Source: JALHVH01 sp963773685 (GTDB lineage Bacteria > Acidobacteriota > Aminicenantia > Aminicenantales > Saccharicenantaceae). Taken from it: a DNA stretch of 64,000 nucleotides. Shown here piece after piece: positions 23,621 to 33,300 of the stretch. The notes under the pieces were generated by a model. The model was given only the letters and a program-made list of their open reading frames with translations. It was not told the origin of the DNA and did no database searches. The DNA is taken from NCBI GenBank assembly GCA_963773685.1, contig CAVZBY010000011.1, positions 496,001 to 560,000 on the forward strand. The letters run 5' to 3'. How positions within the stretch are numbered: the first letter of the stretch is position 1; each line of letters begins with the position of its first letter. A program made the position numbers and the translations under genes.

Positions 23621-24832
23621 TCACCACCCGACCCTGTGCGCCCTGACCTTCGTCCCCGCCGGCAGGTACCCGGCCTCGGCGGGAACGAGGGCCAGCGCGT
23701 CCGCCGGGATCATGCTCCTCAGCAGGCCCGAGCCCTGGCCTCCCGTCTCTTCCGCCCACATCTCGCCGTCCCTGGTCGAGAGCTTCACGCGCAGGAAATG
23801 GAGGCGCCCCCTTTTCTTCTTGACCTCCCGGGCGAGCCGGACCTCGATCTCTTCCGGGAGAAAATCGACCCGGCCCGAAAGCAGGTTCAGGAAGGGCCGC
23901 ACGTACTCTTCGAAAAGGATCATCACGGCCCCGGGATTGCCGGGGAGGCCGAAGAGCCAGCGTGGGCCGTCGGCCCCGTCCCGAACATAAAAGGTCAGAG
24001 GCATGCCGGGCTTCTGGGCGACCTTCCAGAAGATCCGCCGCGCGCCGACGTTCTCGAAGGCATCCCGGACGAGATCGTAATCCCCCATCGACACGCCGCC
24101 TGTCGTGAGAACGACAGGGGAGCTCCGGAGGGCTTCATGGAGGAGGGCGGCGGACGCTTCCAGGCTATCGGCGGCTCTGCCGGTAAATGCGAGCCGGGCG
24201 CCGGCAGAGGCGATCTGGGCCTTGAGGATATGGCTGTTGCTGTCGTAGATCGCGCCCGGGTCCAAGGCTTCGGACACGTCTCTGATCTCCCCGCCCGTCG
24301 TGATCGCGGCTACGTCCGGCCGAAGGGATACGGGGACCTTCGCGATGCCGAGGGCGGCCAGAAAGCCGACGGCCGCCGAATTCAGGAACGCTCCTTTTGC
24401 AAGAGCCGTTTCCCCATTTCGGATGTCCTCCCCCGACCGGCGGATGTTCGCCCCGGAGGCTATGGAATGGGAGATACCGATCTCCGCGGGGCCTTCCCGG
24501 ACGTCCTCGCGCGGGATGACGGCGTCGGCCCCCGGCGGGATGGGGGCCCCGGTCATGATCTTAACCGCGGTCCCGGAGGCGACGACCCCGGTCAGGACCG
24601 TGCCGGCCGGCGCTTCCCCCGCCAAGCGGAGCGAGGCCGCCCCTGTAATGGTGTCGGCACTGCGAACAGCATAGCCGTCCATGGCGGAATTATCGAACGG
24701 CGGCAGGGCCCGCGGCGCGATAATATCCGTCCCGAGCACCCTCCTGAAAGCCTCATCGAGCCGAACCTCTTCGATTCCCAATGGCCGGGCCGTCTCAAAG
24801 ACCGCTTTCCGGGCCGCTTCGTAGTCGATCAT
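23621..24832 (-). CDS. moeA: Molybdopterin molybdenumtransferase (Mo/W insertion)
   Basis: A 403-residue MoeA that inserts the metal oxyanion into adenylated molybdopterin. It has the PPFDNSAMDGYAV loop, TGAPIPPGADAVIPRE, TTGGVSMGDYDLV and the GLPGNPGAVMILF motif. The ATG at 24832 is preferred over one five codons upstream because GGAGAAGG lies just before it and it is 1 nt after the tupC stop. Given TupABC and AOR nearby, tungsten is the likely metal. Confidence 0.96.
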   Translation of the reverse strand: MIDYEAARKAVFETARPLGIEEVRLDEAFRRVLGTDIIAPRALPPFDNSAMDGYAVRSADTITGAASLRLAGEAPAGTVLTGVVASGTAVKIMTGAPIPPGADAVIPREDVREGPAEIGISHSIASGANIRRSGEDIRNGETALAKGAFLNSAAVGFLAALGIAKVPVSLRPDVAAITTGGEIRDVSEALDPGAIYDSNSHILKAQIASAGARLAFTGRAADSLEASAALLHEALRSSPVVLTTGGVSMGDYDLVRDAFENVGARRIFWKVAQKPGMPLTFYVRDGADGPRWLFGLPGNPGAVMILFEEYVRPFLNLLSGRVDFLPEEIEVRLAREVKKKRGRLHFLRVKLSTRDGEMWAEETGGQGSGLLRSMIPADALALVPAEAGYLPAGTKVRAHRVGW

Positions 24833-24833
24833 C

Positions 24834-25943
24834 TCATCCTTCTCCATTCCCGTTCCCGTTCTCCCGGACGGCCGGAAGGGCCCTCAAAGAAGAGGCCTTG
24901 ATGCCGGCCCAGGCACTCTGCCCGCGACCGATGCCCAGCTCCTCGACGGAGGCCTTCGTCAGCAGAGCTTTCAAGGGGAATCCGCAGTCGAGCGTGATGA
25001 GGGCGAAACGGTCGGACGGCGCGATCTCGACCACTTTTCCCTCGAACCAGTTCCGGACACTGCTCTCGAAGCGCTGCCTGGCGATGAGAACGTCCTCGGG
25101 CCTGACGAAGAGGAGGACCTCGGAACCCGCCTCGGCCCGGCCGGAAGCGAGGATCCGATGCGCTCCGTGGGAAACGACGAGGAGGTCTCCCCTCCGTTCC
25201 TCGACGACGCCCTTGAGGAGCGTCGCGTGGCCGAGGAGCCTTGCCGCCTCGTCGTCCGCGGGAGAAGCGAAGACCTCTTCGGTCCGTCCCTCCTGCAGGA
25301 GCTTGCCCCCGACGAGGACGGCCAGCCGGTCTCCCAGGTACGCGGCCTCTTCCCTGTGGTGCGTGACGAAGACGGCGGTCTGGCCGGTGGCGTGGAGGAC
25401 GCGATCGAGCTCGGCGATGAGCTCCTCCCGGGTCGGGGCGTCCAGCGGTGAGAACGGCTCGTCGAGGAACAGGATATCGGGCTCGAGGATGAACGCCCGC
25501 GCTAGATTGACGCGTTGGACCTCTCCTCCCGAGAGCTTCCGGGCGTCCCGGCCGAGAAGATGCCCGAGGGAAAAGAGGGATGCCGCCTTGTCGAGCCGCC
25601 GCCTCATTTCGGGGCCCGGGACCTTGCGGACCTTCAGCCCGTAAAGGATGTTCCGTTCGACGGAGCCGGCGAACAGGAAGGGCCTCTGGAGGAGGAGCAC
25701 GAAGCGGCGCCGGAGCTCCAGGCCGTTCCGCCGGCCGACCTCCTCGCCTCGATACGAGATCGTCCCGCCGCAGGGCCTTTCTTGAAGGGAGGCGATCCTC
25801 AGGAGCGTGCTCTTGCCGGACCCGTTGGGCCCCAGAACGGCGAGGCATTCGCCGCGGAAGACGGAGAAGCGGGGAACGTCCAGGACCGTCACCGGCCCGT
25901 AGGCGTGACGAAGGCCCGTCATCTCCAGGTGCGCGGCTTCCAC
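24834..25943 (-). CDS. tupC: Tungstate ABC transporter ATP-binding protein with TOBE domains
   Basis: A 369-residue ABC ATPase. Walker A is GPNGSGKST (about residues 35-43), the signature is LSGGEVQR and Walker B is ILFLDEP. Residues from about 240 are TOBE/Mop-like modules that bind oxyanions and may sense tungstate. A GTG start at 25943 has AAGGAG 7 nt upstream and supplies the first beta strand; an ATG at 25922 would cut it off. It overlaps tupB by 25 nt and precedes moeA by 1 nt. Confidence 0.93.
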   Translation of the reverse strand: MEAAHLEMTGLRHAYGPVTVLDVPRFSVFRGECLAVLGPNGSGKSTLLRIASLQERPCGGTISYRGEEVGRRNGLELRRRFVLLLQRPFLFAGSVERNILYGLKVRKVPGPEMRRRLDKAASLFSLGHLLGRDARKLSGGEVQRVNLARAFILEPDILFLDEPFSPLDAPTREELIAELDRVLHATGQTAVFVTHHREEAAYLGDRLAVLVGGKLLQEGRTEEVFASPADDEAARLLGHATLLKGVVEERRGDLLVVSHGAHRILASGRAEAGSEVLLFVRPEDVLIARQRFESSVRNWFEGKVVEIAPSDRFALITLDCGFPLKALLTKASVEELGIGRGQSAWAGIKASSLRALPAVRENGNGNGEG

Positions 25944-26638
25944 GCCTTCGCTCCTTTCTGCTGGATCGAGGTCAGGAAAAAATTGACGGCGAAGCTCAGG
26001 GCCAGGAGGACGATGGAGAGCGCGATGGCGGCCTCGAAGCGTCCCATCCGCGTCTCCTGGACGATGGCCGTCGTCAGGACCCGGGTTTGGCCTTTGATAT
26101 TGCCGCCGACCATGAGGACGGCCCCGACCTCGGAGATGGCCCCGCCGAACCCGGCCATGACGGCGGCCAGCTGAGGGAGCCGGGCCTCGCGGAACAGGAC
26201 GAGCGCGGCCTGGAGGTTCGAGGCCCCGAGGGCCCTGGCCTGGAGAACAGCCAGCGGATCGACGTTCTGGAAAGCCGCCAGGGAGAGCCCCGCGATGATC
26301 GGCACGACGATGATCACCTGGGCGATGACCATGGCCGCCGGAGAGTAGATGAGACGGAGCCCGCCCAAAGGGCCGGTCCGCCATAGGAACAGGGCGACGA
26401 AGAGGCCGACGACGACCGGAGGAAGCCCCATGCCCGTATTGATAAGAGAAACGAGGAGGCGCCTTCCGGGGAATCGGGCCATCGACAGCCAGAGACCCAG
26501 CGGGATCCCCAAGCCGAGCGCGAAAAGCGTCGCGAGACCGGAGACCTTCAGCGTCAGCATGGCCGCCCGGGCCACCTCGGGATCCAGGGACGCCAACATC
26601 CCGAAAGCCTGGCGGAGTCCGGTCCAGATAAGGTCCAA
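25919..26638 (-). CDS. tupB: Tungstate ABC transporter permease
   Basis: A 239-residue inner-membrane permease with about five or six helices. The EAA-type loop is QARALGASNLQAALVLFREA, followed by LPQLAAVMAGFGGAISEVGA, typical of TupB. A TTG start at 26638, 2 nt after the tupA stop, has GGGAG at normal spacing. It makes a protein of usual TupB length. It forms the tungstate importer with TupA and TupC. Confidence 0.93.
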   Translation of the reverse strand: MDLIWTGLRQAFGMLASLDPEVARAAMLTLKVSGLATLFALGLGIPLGLWLSMARFPGRRLLVSLINTGMGLPPVVVGLFVALFLWRTGPLGGLRLIYSPAAMVIAQVIIVVPIIAGLSLAAFQNVDPLAVLQARALGASNLQAALVLFREARLPQLAAVMAGFGGAISEVGAVLMVGGNIKGQTRVLTTAIVQETRMGRFEAAIALSIVLLALSFAVNFFLTSIQQKGAKAWKPRTWR

Positions 26639-26640
26639 GC

Positions 26641-27480
26641 TTATGCTCCCGCGCCTTCCGAGGTCGTTTTCAGGAAGGGCTTGAACAAAGGGACCCCGAA
26701 CTTGTCCAGGCCGAACTCGCCGATGGCCTTCTGCGTGGCCGGGCTCAGGAGGAACTCCATGAAGGCTTCGGCGCCTCGGATATTGATGCCCGTGTGCCTC
26801 TCCGGATCTACCGTGATCACATGATAGACGTTCAGGAGATCGGCCTCCCCCTCGACAAGGACGACGAGGTCCAGCCGCGCTTTGACGGCGAGGAAGGTCC
26901 CTCGGTCGGTCAGCGTATAGCCGGCTTTTTCCGAGGCGATCCTCAGGGTCTCGGCCATTCCCTGGCCGGTCTCGAGATACCATGCCCCTGCCGGAGCCAG
27001 GTCCGCCCTCTTCCACAGGCCCTTTTCCTTCTTGTCCGTGCCCGAGGCGTCGGCCCTGGAAACGAAGACGGCCCCGCCGCCGCTGATCGACCGGAGGGCG
27101 TCGGCGGCCGGGAGGCCCCGGATCTTGGCCGGGTCCGCGGCCGGGCCGACGATCACGAAGTCGTTGGACATCAGCTCCTTCCGCTCCCGGCCGAACCCGG
27201 CGACCATGAACTTTTCCTCGTCGGCCGGAGAATGGACGACGAGGACGTCGGCGCTTCCCTGCTCTCCCATCCGGAGCGCTTCACCGCTGCCCACGGCGAT
27301 CGTCTTGACGCGGTACGGGAAAGACGATTCAAAGCGCGGCAGGAGGGTATCGAGGAGGCCGGAGTCCTGAAGACTCGTGGTCGTCGCCAGGATCAGATCG
27401 TCGGACGCCCCCGCGCCCGAGATCAGCCCGAAGACCAGCGTCGCGCCCAGGACAGCCGCCCGGAACCCGCTCTTCCTCAT
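26641..27480 (-). CDS. tupA: Tungstate-binding periplasmic protein
   Basis: A 279-residue substrate-binding protein with a signal peptide (residues 1-25). The oxyanion-binding ATTTSLQDSGLLD motif at about 32-44 is the hallmark of TupA and separates it from ModA and WtpA. The central SRADASGTDKKEK segment gives the second set of ligands. It is the first gene of an eight-gene operon running to mogA. The ribosome site GGAGAAGGG directly follows a structured leader. Confidence 0.95.
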   Translation of the reverse strand: MRKSGFRAAVLGATLVFGLISGAGASDDLILATTTSLQDSGLLDTLLPRFESSFPYRVKTIAVGSGEALRMGEQGSADVLVVHSPADEEKFMVAGFGRERKELMSNDFVIVGPAADPAKIRGLPAADALRSISGGGAVFVSRADASGTDKKEKGLWKRADLAPAGAWYLETGQGMAETLRIASEKAGYTLTDRGTFLAVKARLDLVVLVEGEADLLNVYHVITVDPERHTGINIRGAEAFMEFLLSPATQKAIGEFGLDKFGVPLFKPFLKTTSEGAGA

Positions 27481-27713
27481 ATTCCCTTCTCCGTCCCGGG
27501 AGGCCGGCCCTCCCGGTAAAAAAAAATGCGCGCCTTCCGTCCGGAAAGCGCGCCGGTTTCCGTATCCAGGCGGTCCTGCCTGGCACCGACCCCTTTCCTC
27601 GACGGGAGGCGGGGCCGTTTCCGGCCGCGCCCTATCGGCCGTCGTCCTTTGTCGGGAAGACTTTAGGATCGACGGCTCGGAGCCTCTCCCCCGCGCGACC
27701 CCGCGCGGAGGGC
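27481..27713 (-). ncRNA. Structured 5' leader of the tup-moe-moa operon, riboswitch candidate
   Basis: Reading on the minus strand from the predicted start near 27713, there is an ordered set of hairpins. H1 lies at 27684-27711, followed by GGCTCCGAGCC (27674-27684). H2, at 27641-27673, has paired GTCG/CGAC, TCC/GGA and GTC/GAC arms with an A-rich internal loop. H3 (27613-27626) is capped by a GAAA tetraloop. H4 lies at 27566-27583. An intrinsic terminator and a GC palindrome (27496-27516) beside the ribosome site come next. This is the layout of a terminator-controlled riboswitch. A Mo/W-cofactor sensor is suggested by the genes it precedes, but the fold could not be matched to a known class by eye. 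Confidence 0.6.
27518..27553 (-). terminator. Intrinsic terminator inside the tupA leader
   Basis: An 11-bp stem (27528-27538 with 27543-27553, one G-U pair), a 4-nt loop and nine U residues on the minus-strand transcript. It lies between the promoter and tupA, so it must be conditional or leaky for the operon to be expressed. Confidence 0.85.
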
Positions 27714-27719
27714 TGTTCC

Positions 27720-27748
27720 AAAATAGCCCACGGTCGGGGGGAAGTCAA
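27720..27748 (-). promoter_or_regulatory. Predicted sigma70 promoter of the tup operon
   Basis: TTGACT (27748 to 27743), a 17-nt spacer and TATTTT (27725 to 27720) on the minus strand. The start is expected near 27713, giving a leader of about 230 nt. Confidence 0.7.
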
Positions 27749-27755
27749 CCCCATA

Positions 27756-27771
27756 AAGGCCCCGGGGCCTT
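27756..27771. terminator. Perfect 16-bp palindrome downstream of the HD gene
   Basis: AAGGCCCCGGGGCCTT sits between the HD-domain gene and the tup promoter. On the minus strand it is followed by TTTAT. It could end the PQQ-HD transcript or be an operator just upstream of the -35 box. Confidence 0.4.
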
Positions 27772-27874
27772 AAGGGTGTTACCCTGAGCCATGATCCTTG
27801 CCCCCGCCTTGGAAAGCATGGGCATGGAGTCGGCGAGCGGGTCGACCCCCGCCTCCCCGCAATAGATGCCGGGA

Positions 27875-28423
27875 TCAGGCCAAACCGAGGTCCCCGTCGA
27901 TGCCCTGCATGGCGGCGAGGGCGATGGCGATGAAAGCGTCGAGATCGAGGCCCAGATTCACGCACTTCTCGATCTCCTCGCGGCGGGCGCCCTTGGCGAA
28001 GCTCTTCTCCTTGTAGCGCCGCTTCACGAACTCGAGGTCGATGGCCTTGAGCCTCTTTTCGGGATGCATCAGGGTCGCGGCGATGATCAGCCCGGTCAGG
28101 GGATCGATGGAATAGATGGCCCAGTCCATGGGGCTCTCGCAGGGGACCTTCCCGGCGTGGGCCCGGACCGCGTGGACGACGGCGGGATCGGTGCCCAATC
28201 CCTCGAGGACCTTCGCCGTCTCCACCGTGTGGAGCTCGGGGCTCTTCTCCGTTACCTCGTAATCGAGGTCATGGACGAGCCCGGCCAGCCCCCACGGTTC
28301 CGGATCGTGGCCGAGCCGCACGGCCAGCGCCTTCATGCAGGCCTCGACCGCGAGGCAATGCTTGATAAGGTTCCTGTTCTTCAAATGGGCGTGCACCAGC
28401 GACAGGGCGTCTTCGCGTTTCAT
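27875..28423 (-). CDS. HD-domain hydrolase
   Basis: A 182-residue single HD domain, a metal-dependent phosphohydrolase fold. The metal ligands are visible as the His in IKHCLAVEA, the HD pair in GLVHDLDYE and a later Asp in SIDPLTGLI. The natural substrate (nucleotide or phosphoester) is unknown; this short type is common and uncharacterised. AAGGAG lies 8 nt before the ATG, which overlaps the stop of the PQQ-propeller gene (ATGA), so the two are cotranscribed. Confidence 0.85.
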   Translation of the reverse strand: MKREDALSLVHAHLKNRNLIKHCLAVEACMKALAVRLGHDPEPWGLAGLVHDLDYEVTEKSPELHTVETAKVLEGLGTDPAVVHAVRAHAGKVPCESPMDWAIYSIDPLTGLIIAATLMHPEKRLKAIDLEFVKRRYKEKSFAKGARREEIEKCVNLGLDLDAFIAIALAAMQGIDGDLGLA

Positions 28424-29808
28424 TTCGGCGTCTCCTTTTTCTCCGTCTCTTCCTTCTTCTTCTCGGAGGGCTTTTCGATGACGTAGGGGACCTCGGATTC
28501 GCGGGACTGCTTGGCGTCGGTCACCGAGACCCCGATGATATAGGAGCCCTCGGCCGCCGCGAACCATGTCCAGGCGCTCTTCTCGGAGGCCTTCTGGGCG
28601 ACCTCACGCTTGTCTCCGGACCTGACATAGAATTCGTATCGGGGCAGGTGAAACCCGACGACGGAAACGGTGAAGGGGATCTCGTCCCCCGCCGGCTGGG
28701 GCGAGGCCTTCTTGGCCGACAGGACGACCTGGACGTCCTTCCTCAGGAAGACGACCTTGCCCTGGTCGGTCGCGACGTCGTATTGTACGACCACGATCAG
28801 GGGGTCGACCCACACGGCGTTCGTCGCGAGATCCTTCCCGGCCTTGAACGCGCCCTCTGTCTTTCCCGTCGCGGCATCGAAGGCGGGGAGTCTTTCCGAA
28901 AGCGAGGCTGCGATCACCTTTCCGTCCGCCATCGCGAGGTCGTAGGGCGTCCTGGAGGGGATGTTCGCCCACCAAATGACGTCGCCGCCCGATCCCCGCA
29001 GGCAATAGAGCGCGCTGTTCGTCGCCGGCAGATAGAGCCTCCCTTTGAGGACGACCGGTTCGGCGGCGGCAAAACCCCCGAGCCGGACCCGCCATTTCGG
29101 CCGGGCCGCCCCGATCTCCAGGCGATAGAACCAACGGTCCACGGTACCGAAGAAAAGGGCATCCCCATCGACCGCCATCGGCCCGGCGAGCTTGGCGGAG
29201 GCACGATAGGTCCAGAGCGGCTTTCCCCCGAGGTCGAGGACATGGATCGTTCCGTCTTCGGTGCCGAAGACGATCCGGGCACCCGAGATCAGGGGGCCGT
29301 TGACGATCGCCTTGCCCGGCCCGAATACGCGCTCGTCCTTTCCGTCGATAGCGATCGACCAGAGATTCCCTTTCGCGGTGCCGAAAAGGACCCGGCCCCC
29401 GCCCTCGACGACGGGCGTCAGGATCTTCTCGGGTACGGATCTCTTCCACAGAAGCTCGCCGCCGGAACTCAGGGCGTAGAGAACGTCGGCCTCGTCGCGG
29501 GCATAGATGCTGGTCGCGCCCGCGAACGGAGGTTCGAGAAGACGGTTGTCCGTCTTGAAGCTCCAGGTTTCCTTCTTTCCGGCCACATCGATGCACCGGA
29601 TGAACCCGGACCGGGTGTTCAGGTAGACGTCCCCCCCCCGGGCCCTGACGACCGCCGCCGGGCGGCCGGAAAAAGGCACCGAGCCGTCCTCGACAACGGG
29701 AAACGCAACCCCCGTGGGATAGGGAGCGATCCTGGGCTTGAGGAGGCGGCAGGCCGGGACCGCCAGGACGGCCCCCAGGAGCAGAACGAGGATCTGAGGT
29801 CTTTTCAT
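28420..29808 (-). CDS. PQQ-like beta-propeller lipoprotein
   Basis: A 462-residue protein with a lipoprotein signal (MKRPQILVLLLGAVLAVPAC, Cys 20). It has repeated propeller blades of the WxxxxG type (for example GGELLWKRSVP, GGKPLWTYRASA and ARPKWRVRLGG). Its C-terminus is highly charged (KKKEETEKK). The fold resembles BamB and PQQ-dehydrogenase propellers but there is no catalytic domain, so a scaffold role in the envelope is more likely. A BamB-like role is conceivable because the genome has BamA, but this is not supported by position. Confidence 0.75.
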   Translation of the reverse strand: MKRPQILVLLLGAVLAVPACRLLKPRIAPYPTGVAFPVVEDGSVPFSGRPAAVVRARGGDVYLNTRSGFIRCIDVAGKKETWSFKTDNRLLEPPFAGATSIYARDEADVLYALSSGGELLWKRSVPEKILTPVVEGGGRVLFGTAKGNLWSIAIDGKDERVFGPGKAIVNGPLISGARIVFGTEDGTIHVLDLGGKPLWTYRASAKLAGPMAVDGDALFFGTVDRWFYRLEIGAARPKWRVRLGGFAAAEPVVLKGRLYLPATNSALYCLRGSGGDVIWWANIPSRTPYDLAMADGKVIAASLSERLPAFDAATGKTEGAFKAGKDLATNAVWVDPLIVVVQYDVATDQGKVVFLRKDVQVVLSAKKASPQPAGDEIPFTVSVVGFHLPRYEFYVRSGDKREVAQKASEKSAWTWFAAAEGSYIIGVSVTDAKQSRESEVPYVIEKPSEKKKEETEKKETPK

Positions 29809-29823
29809 CGGATTCAAGCGTTT

Positions 29824-29852
29824 ATAATATCATTATCTTATCGCCGGCTCAA
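29824..29852 (-). promoter_or_regulatory. Predicted sigma70 promoter of the PQQ-propeller gene
   Basis: TTGAGC (29852 to 29847), a 17-nt spacer and TATTAT (29829 to 29824) on the minus strand, 15 nt before the ATG. The untranslated leader would be under 10 nt. Confidence 0.55.
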
Positions 29853-30316
29853 CGGCCTCTCGATTCAGAAGGCTCTCCAGGAGGCCTGGGGGCGCCCCTG
29901 GCGCGCCCCCCTGCCCCATGAGCCTGCTCAGATGTCGATATCCGGTAAATGACATGAATTGCGGTCGAAAAGGGCATATTTTTGGCCAAAAAGTGGGTAA
30001 ATAACCGGGATCGGCTTAAAAGAATCCGCTCCGGAAAGGCGCCTTCAGGCTAGCCCTCAAATCAGCGGTCGGGATCTTCGACGGAAAAGGCGAAATAACG
30101 CCGGCTTTACGGCCAAATTCCTGTCTTTGGGACCGGAATGGCCCTGTTGGCCGTACCGTTGCCGATTCGCTCTCTCTGACGTCCTTATAGACATCCCTTG
30201 GCCGAGGGCCTTTTCCACGCCTTTAGGGTCCCGAAAAGGGTATCTCCCCCCATGCGCGGCCCGCCTCGCAAAGCCTCCAAGATAGTGATAGAATCCATAT
30301 TCGAGGAGAACCCAGG
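29853..30316. other. 460-nt non-coding region upstream of the M14-like gene
   Basis: No gene was recognised here. The region is less GC-rich than its surroundings. It holds a perfect palindrome TTTTTGGCCAAAAA (29979-29992) and several further GGCC-centred short motifs. It also has a sigma54-type promoter candidate and a -10-like TAGAAT at 30289-30294 without a good -35. AGGAG lies 8 nt before the ATG at 30317. Confidence 0.5.
30147..30163 (+). promoter_or_regulatory. Candidate sigma54 (-24/-12) promoter upstream of the M14-like gene
   Basis: TTGGC at -24 and TTGC at -12 with exactly 10 nt between GG (30149-30150) and GC (30161-30162). It would start transcription near 30174, about 140 nt before the ATG. 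An NtrC-type activator gene lies downstream of the M14-like gene. Confidence 0.4.
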
Positions 30317-33300
30317 ATGAAAAGGACGATCATTGCGGCCCTTCTGTCGCTCGTGTTGGCCAGGCCGGGGATGGCCGAGCTCTCCAGCCTCTCCCAGCTC
30401 TATGCCCAAGGCAAGACTGTCCAGGACCTCGACGGCGACGGGCACGGCGAAAAGATCGCCATGTCCATCATCATTCCGGACAACGCTTCCGCCTCGGAAA
30501 TAGCCCTGGCATCGGACATCGCGGCCCGGGTCAATCTGGAAAGCCTGGCCCAGGATTTCACCCTCGTCCGCCGGGAATCCGAGGTGACGAGCTGGGAATT
30601 CCTGCTCAATCCCGTCCTCATCGGCTCGAACGTCCGCTGGGCGAGGGACATTATCAGGGACCGGAAGATGGACCTCGCGAGCCTTGGCCCGGACGGGGGG
30701 ATCGTTTTCGTGTTCTCCCATAAGGGCCAGCGGGGGATCGCCTGCGTCGCCGGATCGGACGACGCCCTCCTGAGGGCCGGCCGGGCCTTCTTCCTGCGAT
30801 GGCCCTATTTCTGGGAGGTCTGGGGCCGGGAAACCGGGGCCACGCTCCTTTCCTTCGAAAACGACCTCGCCGCGTTCCTCCTCCAGGAGGAGGTTCATCT
30901 CCTGAAAACCGTTGTCCGGGAAGCCTCCTACGAATTCCCGCCCCGGGCGGCGGCCAAAGGCGCGCTGAAGAGCCTGGACTTCTCGTCGGGCGAGATCCGC
31001 GAGCTCGTCGTGGAGATCCATTTCACCGACGACGACGATCAGGAAAAGGCCTACCGGGCGTTGGAGATCCTCGCAGGACAGCGCCCCAAAGGCCTGCGCT
31101 CCGACGTCCTCTCCTATCCGGCCTGCGCCCTGATCTCCTTCGAGCTGATGTACGGCAAGAAGAAGCTCGAGGTGGGCCTGCCCCGGCCCGGATCGACCCG
31201 GCGCCTCCTCACGCCCGCGTTCAAGGAAGAGCCCAAAGCCGAAGCCGGCGCCAGGGATTTCGACCTGCTCGACCTTTTCACGACGAAAGGCCTTTACGCG
31301 GACAGGGACGGCGACGGGATCCTCGACGGCCTCGACGCCGCGGTCGTCATCCCGGCCGGCCTGGGCGGCAAGGGCGTTGCGGGTCTCGCCGCCAAGCTCG
31401 TCCTCCCCACGGCCGGGGCGTCGTTCCCCATCGTCTTCCTCGATTCGGAGATCGAGCGGCCCAAGGGGCTGACGGCGCCGGTGCTCGTGGGGGAGAACCG
31501 GCTCACGCTGGACCTCGTCCGCACGGGGAAGCTCCTTCTGCCGGACCTCGAGAACGCCCGGGGCCTGGTCCGGGTCGTTCCGAAGGCCTTCAACGACACG
31601 AACGCCCTCGTCGTCCATGCCGCGGACACGCCGGGCCTCGAGAAGGTCCTCTCCTACCTCGCGGGATCATTCCCTTATTTCGACGAATACAGGGAAGGAC
31701 GCCCGAAGCTCCTGGACGTGCCGACCGATCTCGCGGCATTCCTCAAAGGGGAGAAAGGCGGCGCGGAATCCTTTTTCGCCGTCCGTCTCAAGGGCCTCGC
31801 CGCGGAGCTGGCCGGCACCGAGCTCGAGTCCGTCGCCGTTCGCCTGACCCTGCCCCGGGCCAATCCCGCCTTCGAGGACGCCGTGCGCAAGGACGTCGAA
31901 AGCCTTCTCGGTCCGCGGGCCATCGCGGTCGAGACGCGCTCCCTCCGGGACGGCAAGGCCGTCTTCGAAAAAGAAAAGGAATTCGATTGGGAGGTCGACG
32001 AATCGCTGGCCCTCCTCAGGGAACGCCTGCCGTCCGTTGGCGAAGGGAGGCCGATCCGCATAAGCCTGGGGGTCAGCGAATCCCCCAAGGTCCGGGCAAA
32101 AGTGAAGGGGCTTATCGAGGGCCTCCTGGCCGAGCACGGTCTCGCCGGCGCCGAGGTGGAGGTCGCCTCGGCCTACAAGCAGGGTTTCTACTGGCTCACC
32201 GAAAAAGTGGCCCCTTCCCTCAAGGGGAGACCGGTCCATCGCCTGACCGTGCGGTTCCGGGCGGACGAAGACCCGCGGAATGCGCTCAAGCGGTCCTACG
32301 CCGAGCCTTACCGGTGGCTGCACGAGCTATACCCCGCCGACGAGATCATCGCCAGGGAGCTCCAGATCCCTGTCGAGAAGATCGAGTTCGAGACCAAGCC
32401 CGCGGCCGGTCCTGTATACGAGGCCCTGGCCTTCGACGAGAAGAACGGCCTCATATCGCAACAATCGTTCTCGCCGCGGACCCGGGAGATCGACTTCCTC
32501 AATGTCCTCCCGGAGTGGGGCCGGGTCCTGGCGACGACCGGCTGGCTGAAGCTCGAGGCCGGAAAAGAGACCGTCCTCGACGTCGCGATCCGGACGGACC
32601 TCGAGAGGTTCTGGGAGTTCTTCCAGGAGGAGGTCCTGCGGCCCGTCCACGCCCACGTCCTCCGGAAGACCGGCCATGACCCCGTATTCGCCAAGCAGCC
32701 CTATTTCAAGCGGCTCCTCGTCGAGCTCTGGGCCAGCGAGCCCGATTACCGCCTCGGGGTCGACGAGGAGGCCGTCAGCAGCCTGGAATCCATCCACGAC
32801 GAGATCTATTTCGACACGCTCGACCTTCTCCGGGGCATCACGCGGTTCGGCGACGGCGACGCCGCCCTGCCGGAGGACACGTCCCGCGCGTCCGCTCCGG
32901 GGAACGTCCTTCCGGTCATCCACCCGTCGAGCGAAGGGGGGAAGGCGCGGGTCCGGGTGGCGTTCGAGGACTGGACCGGCGGCGGGCCCGGAAATGGAGG
33001 TCCGATGGAAGGAGCCGGGCCGCGAAGAGGCCGTCCGGACGTTCGCATTCCCGGCCCTTAAGGTCGCGAATGTCCGCGTCCCCGGTTTCATCTATAACGG
33101 TCAGGAAGACCGGATGGAGAAGCTCTTCCTGGAGATGGAGGCCGGGACGGAATCCGACTACCTGACGCTCCTGGACCTCGCGGGGTCCTTGAGGACGCTG
33201 GTGGGCCGGGGGCTCGTGACCGGCCCCTTCGACTATCCGAAGCTCGGGACGGTCGCGGCCCGGTTCCGGTGGAAGGAGCTCATCAAGGAGGAGAACCTGC

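Noticed and set aside
27781..27874. Possible coding remnant downstream of the HD gene (GVDPLADSMPMLSKAGAR)
   Set aside because: Readable for about 40 codons without a start or recognisable family; it could equally be chance in GC-rich DNA.
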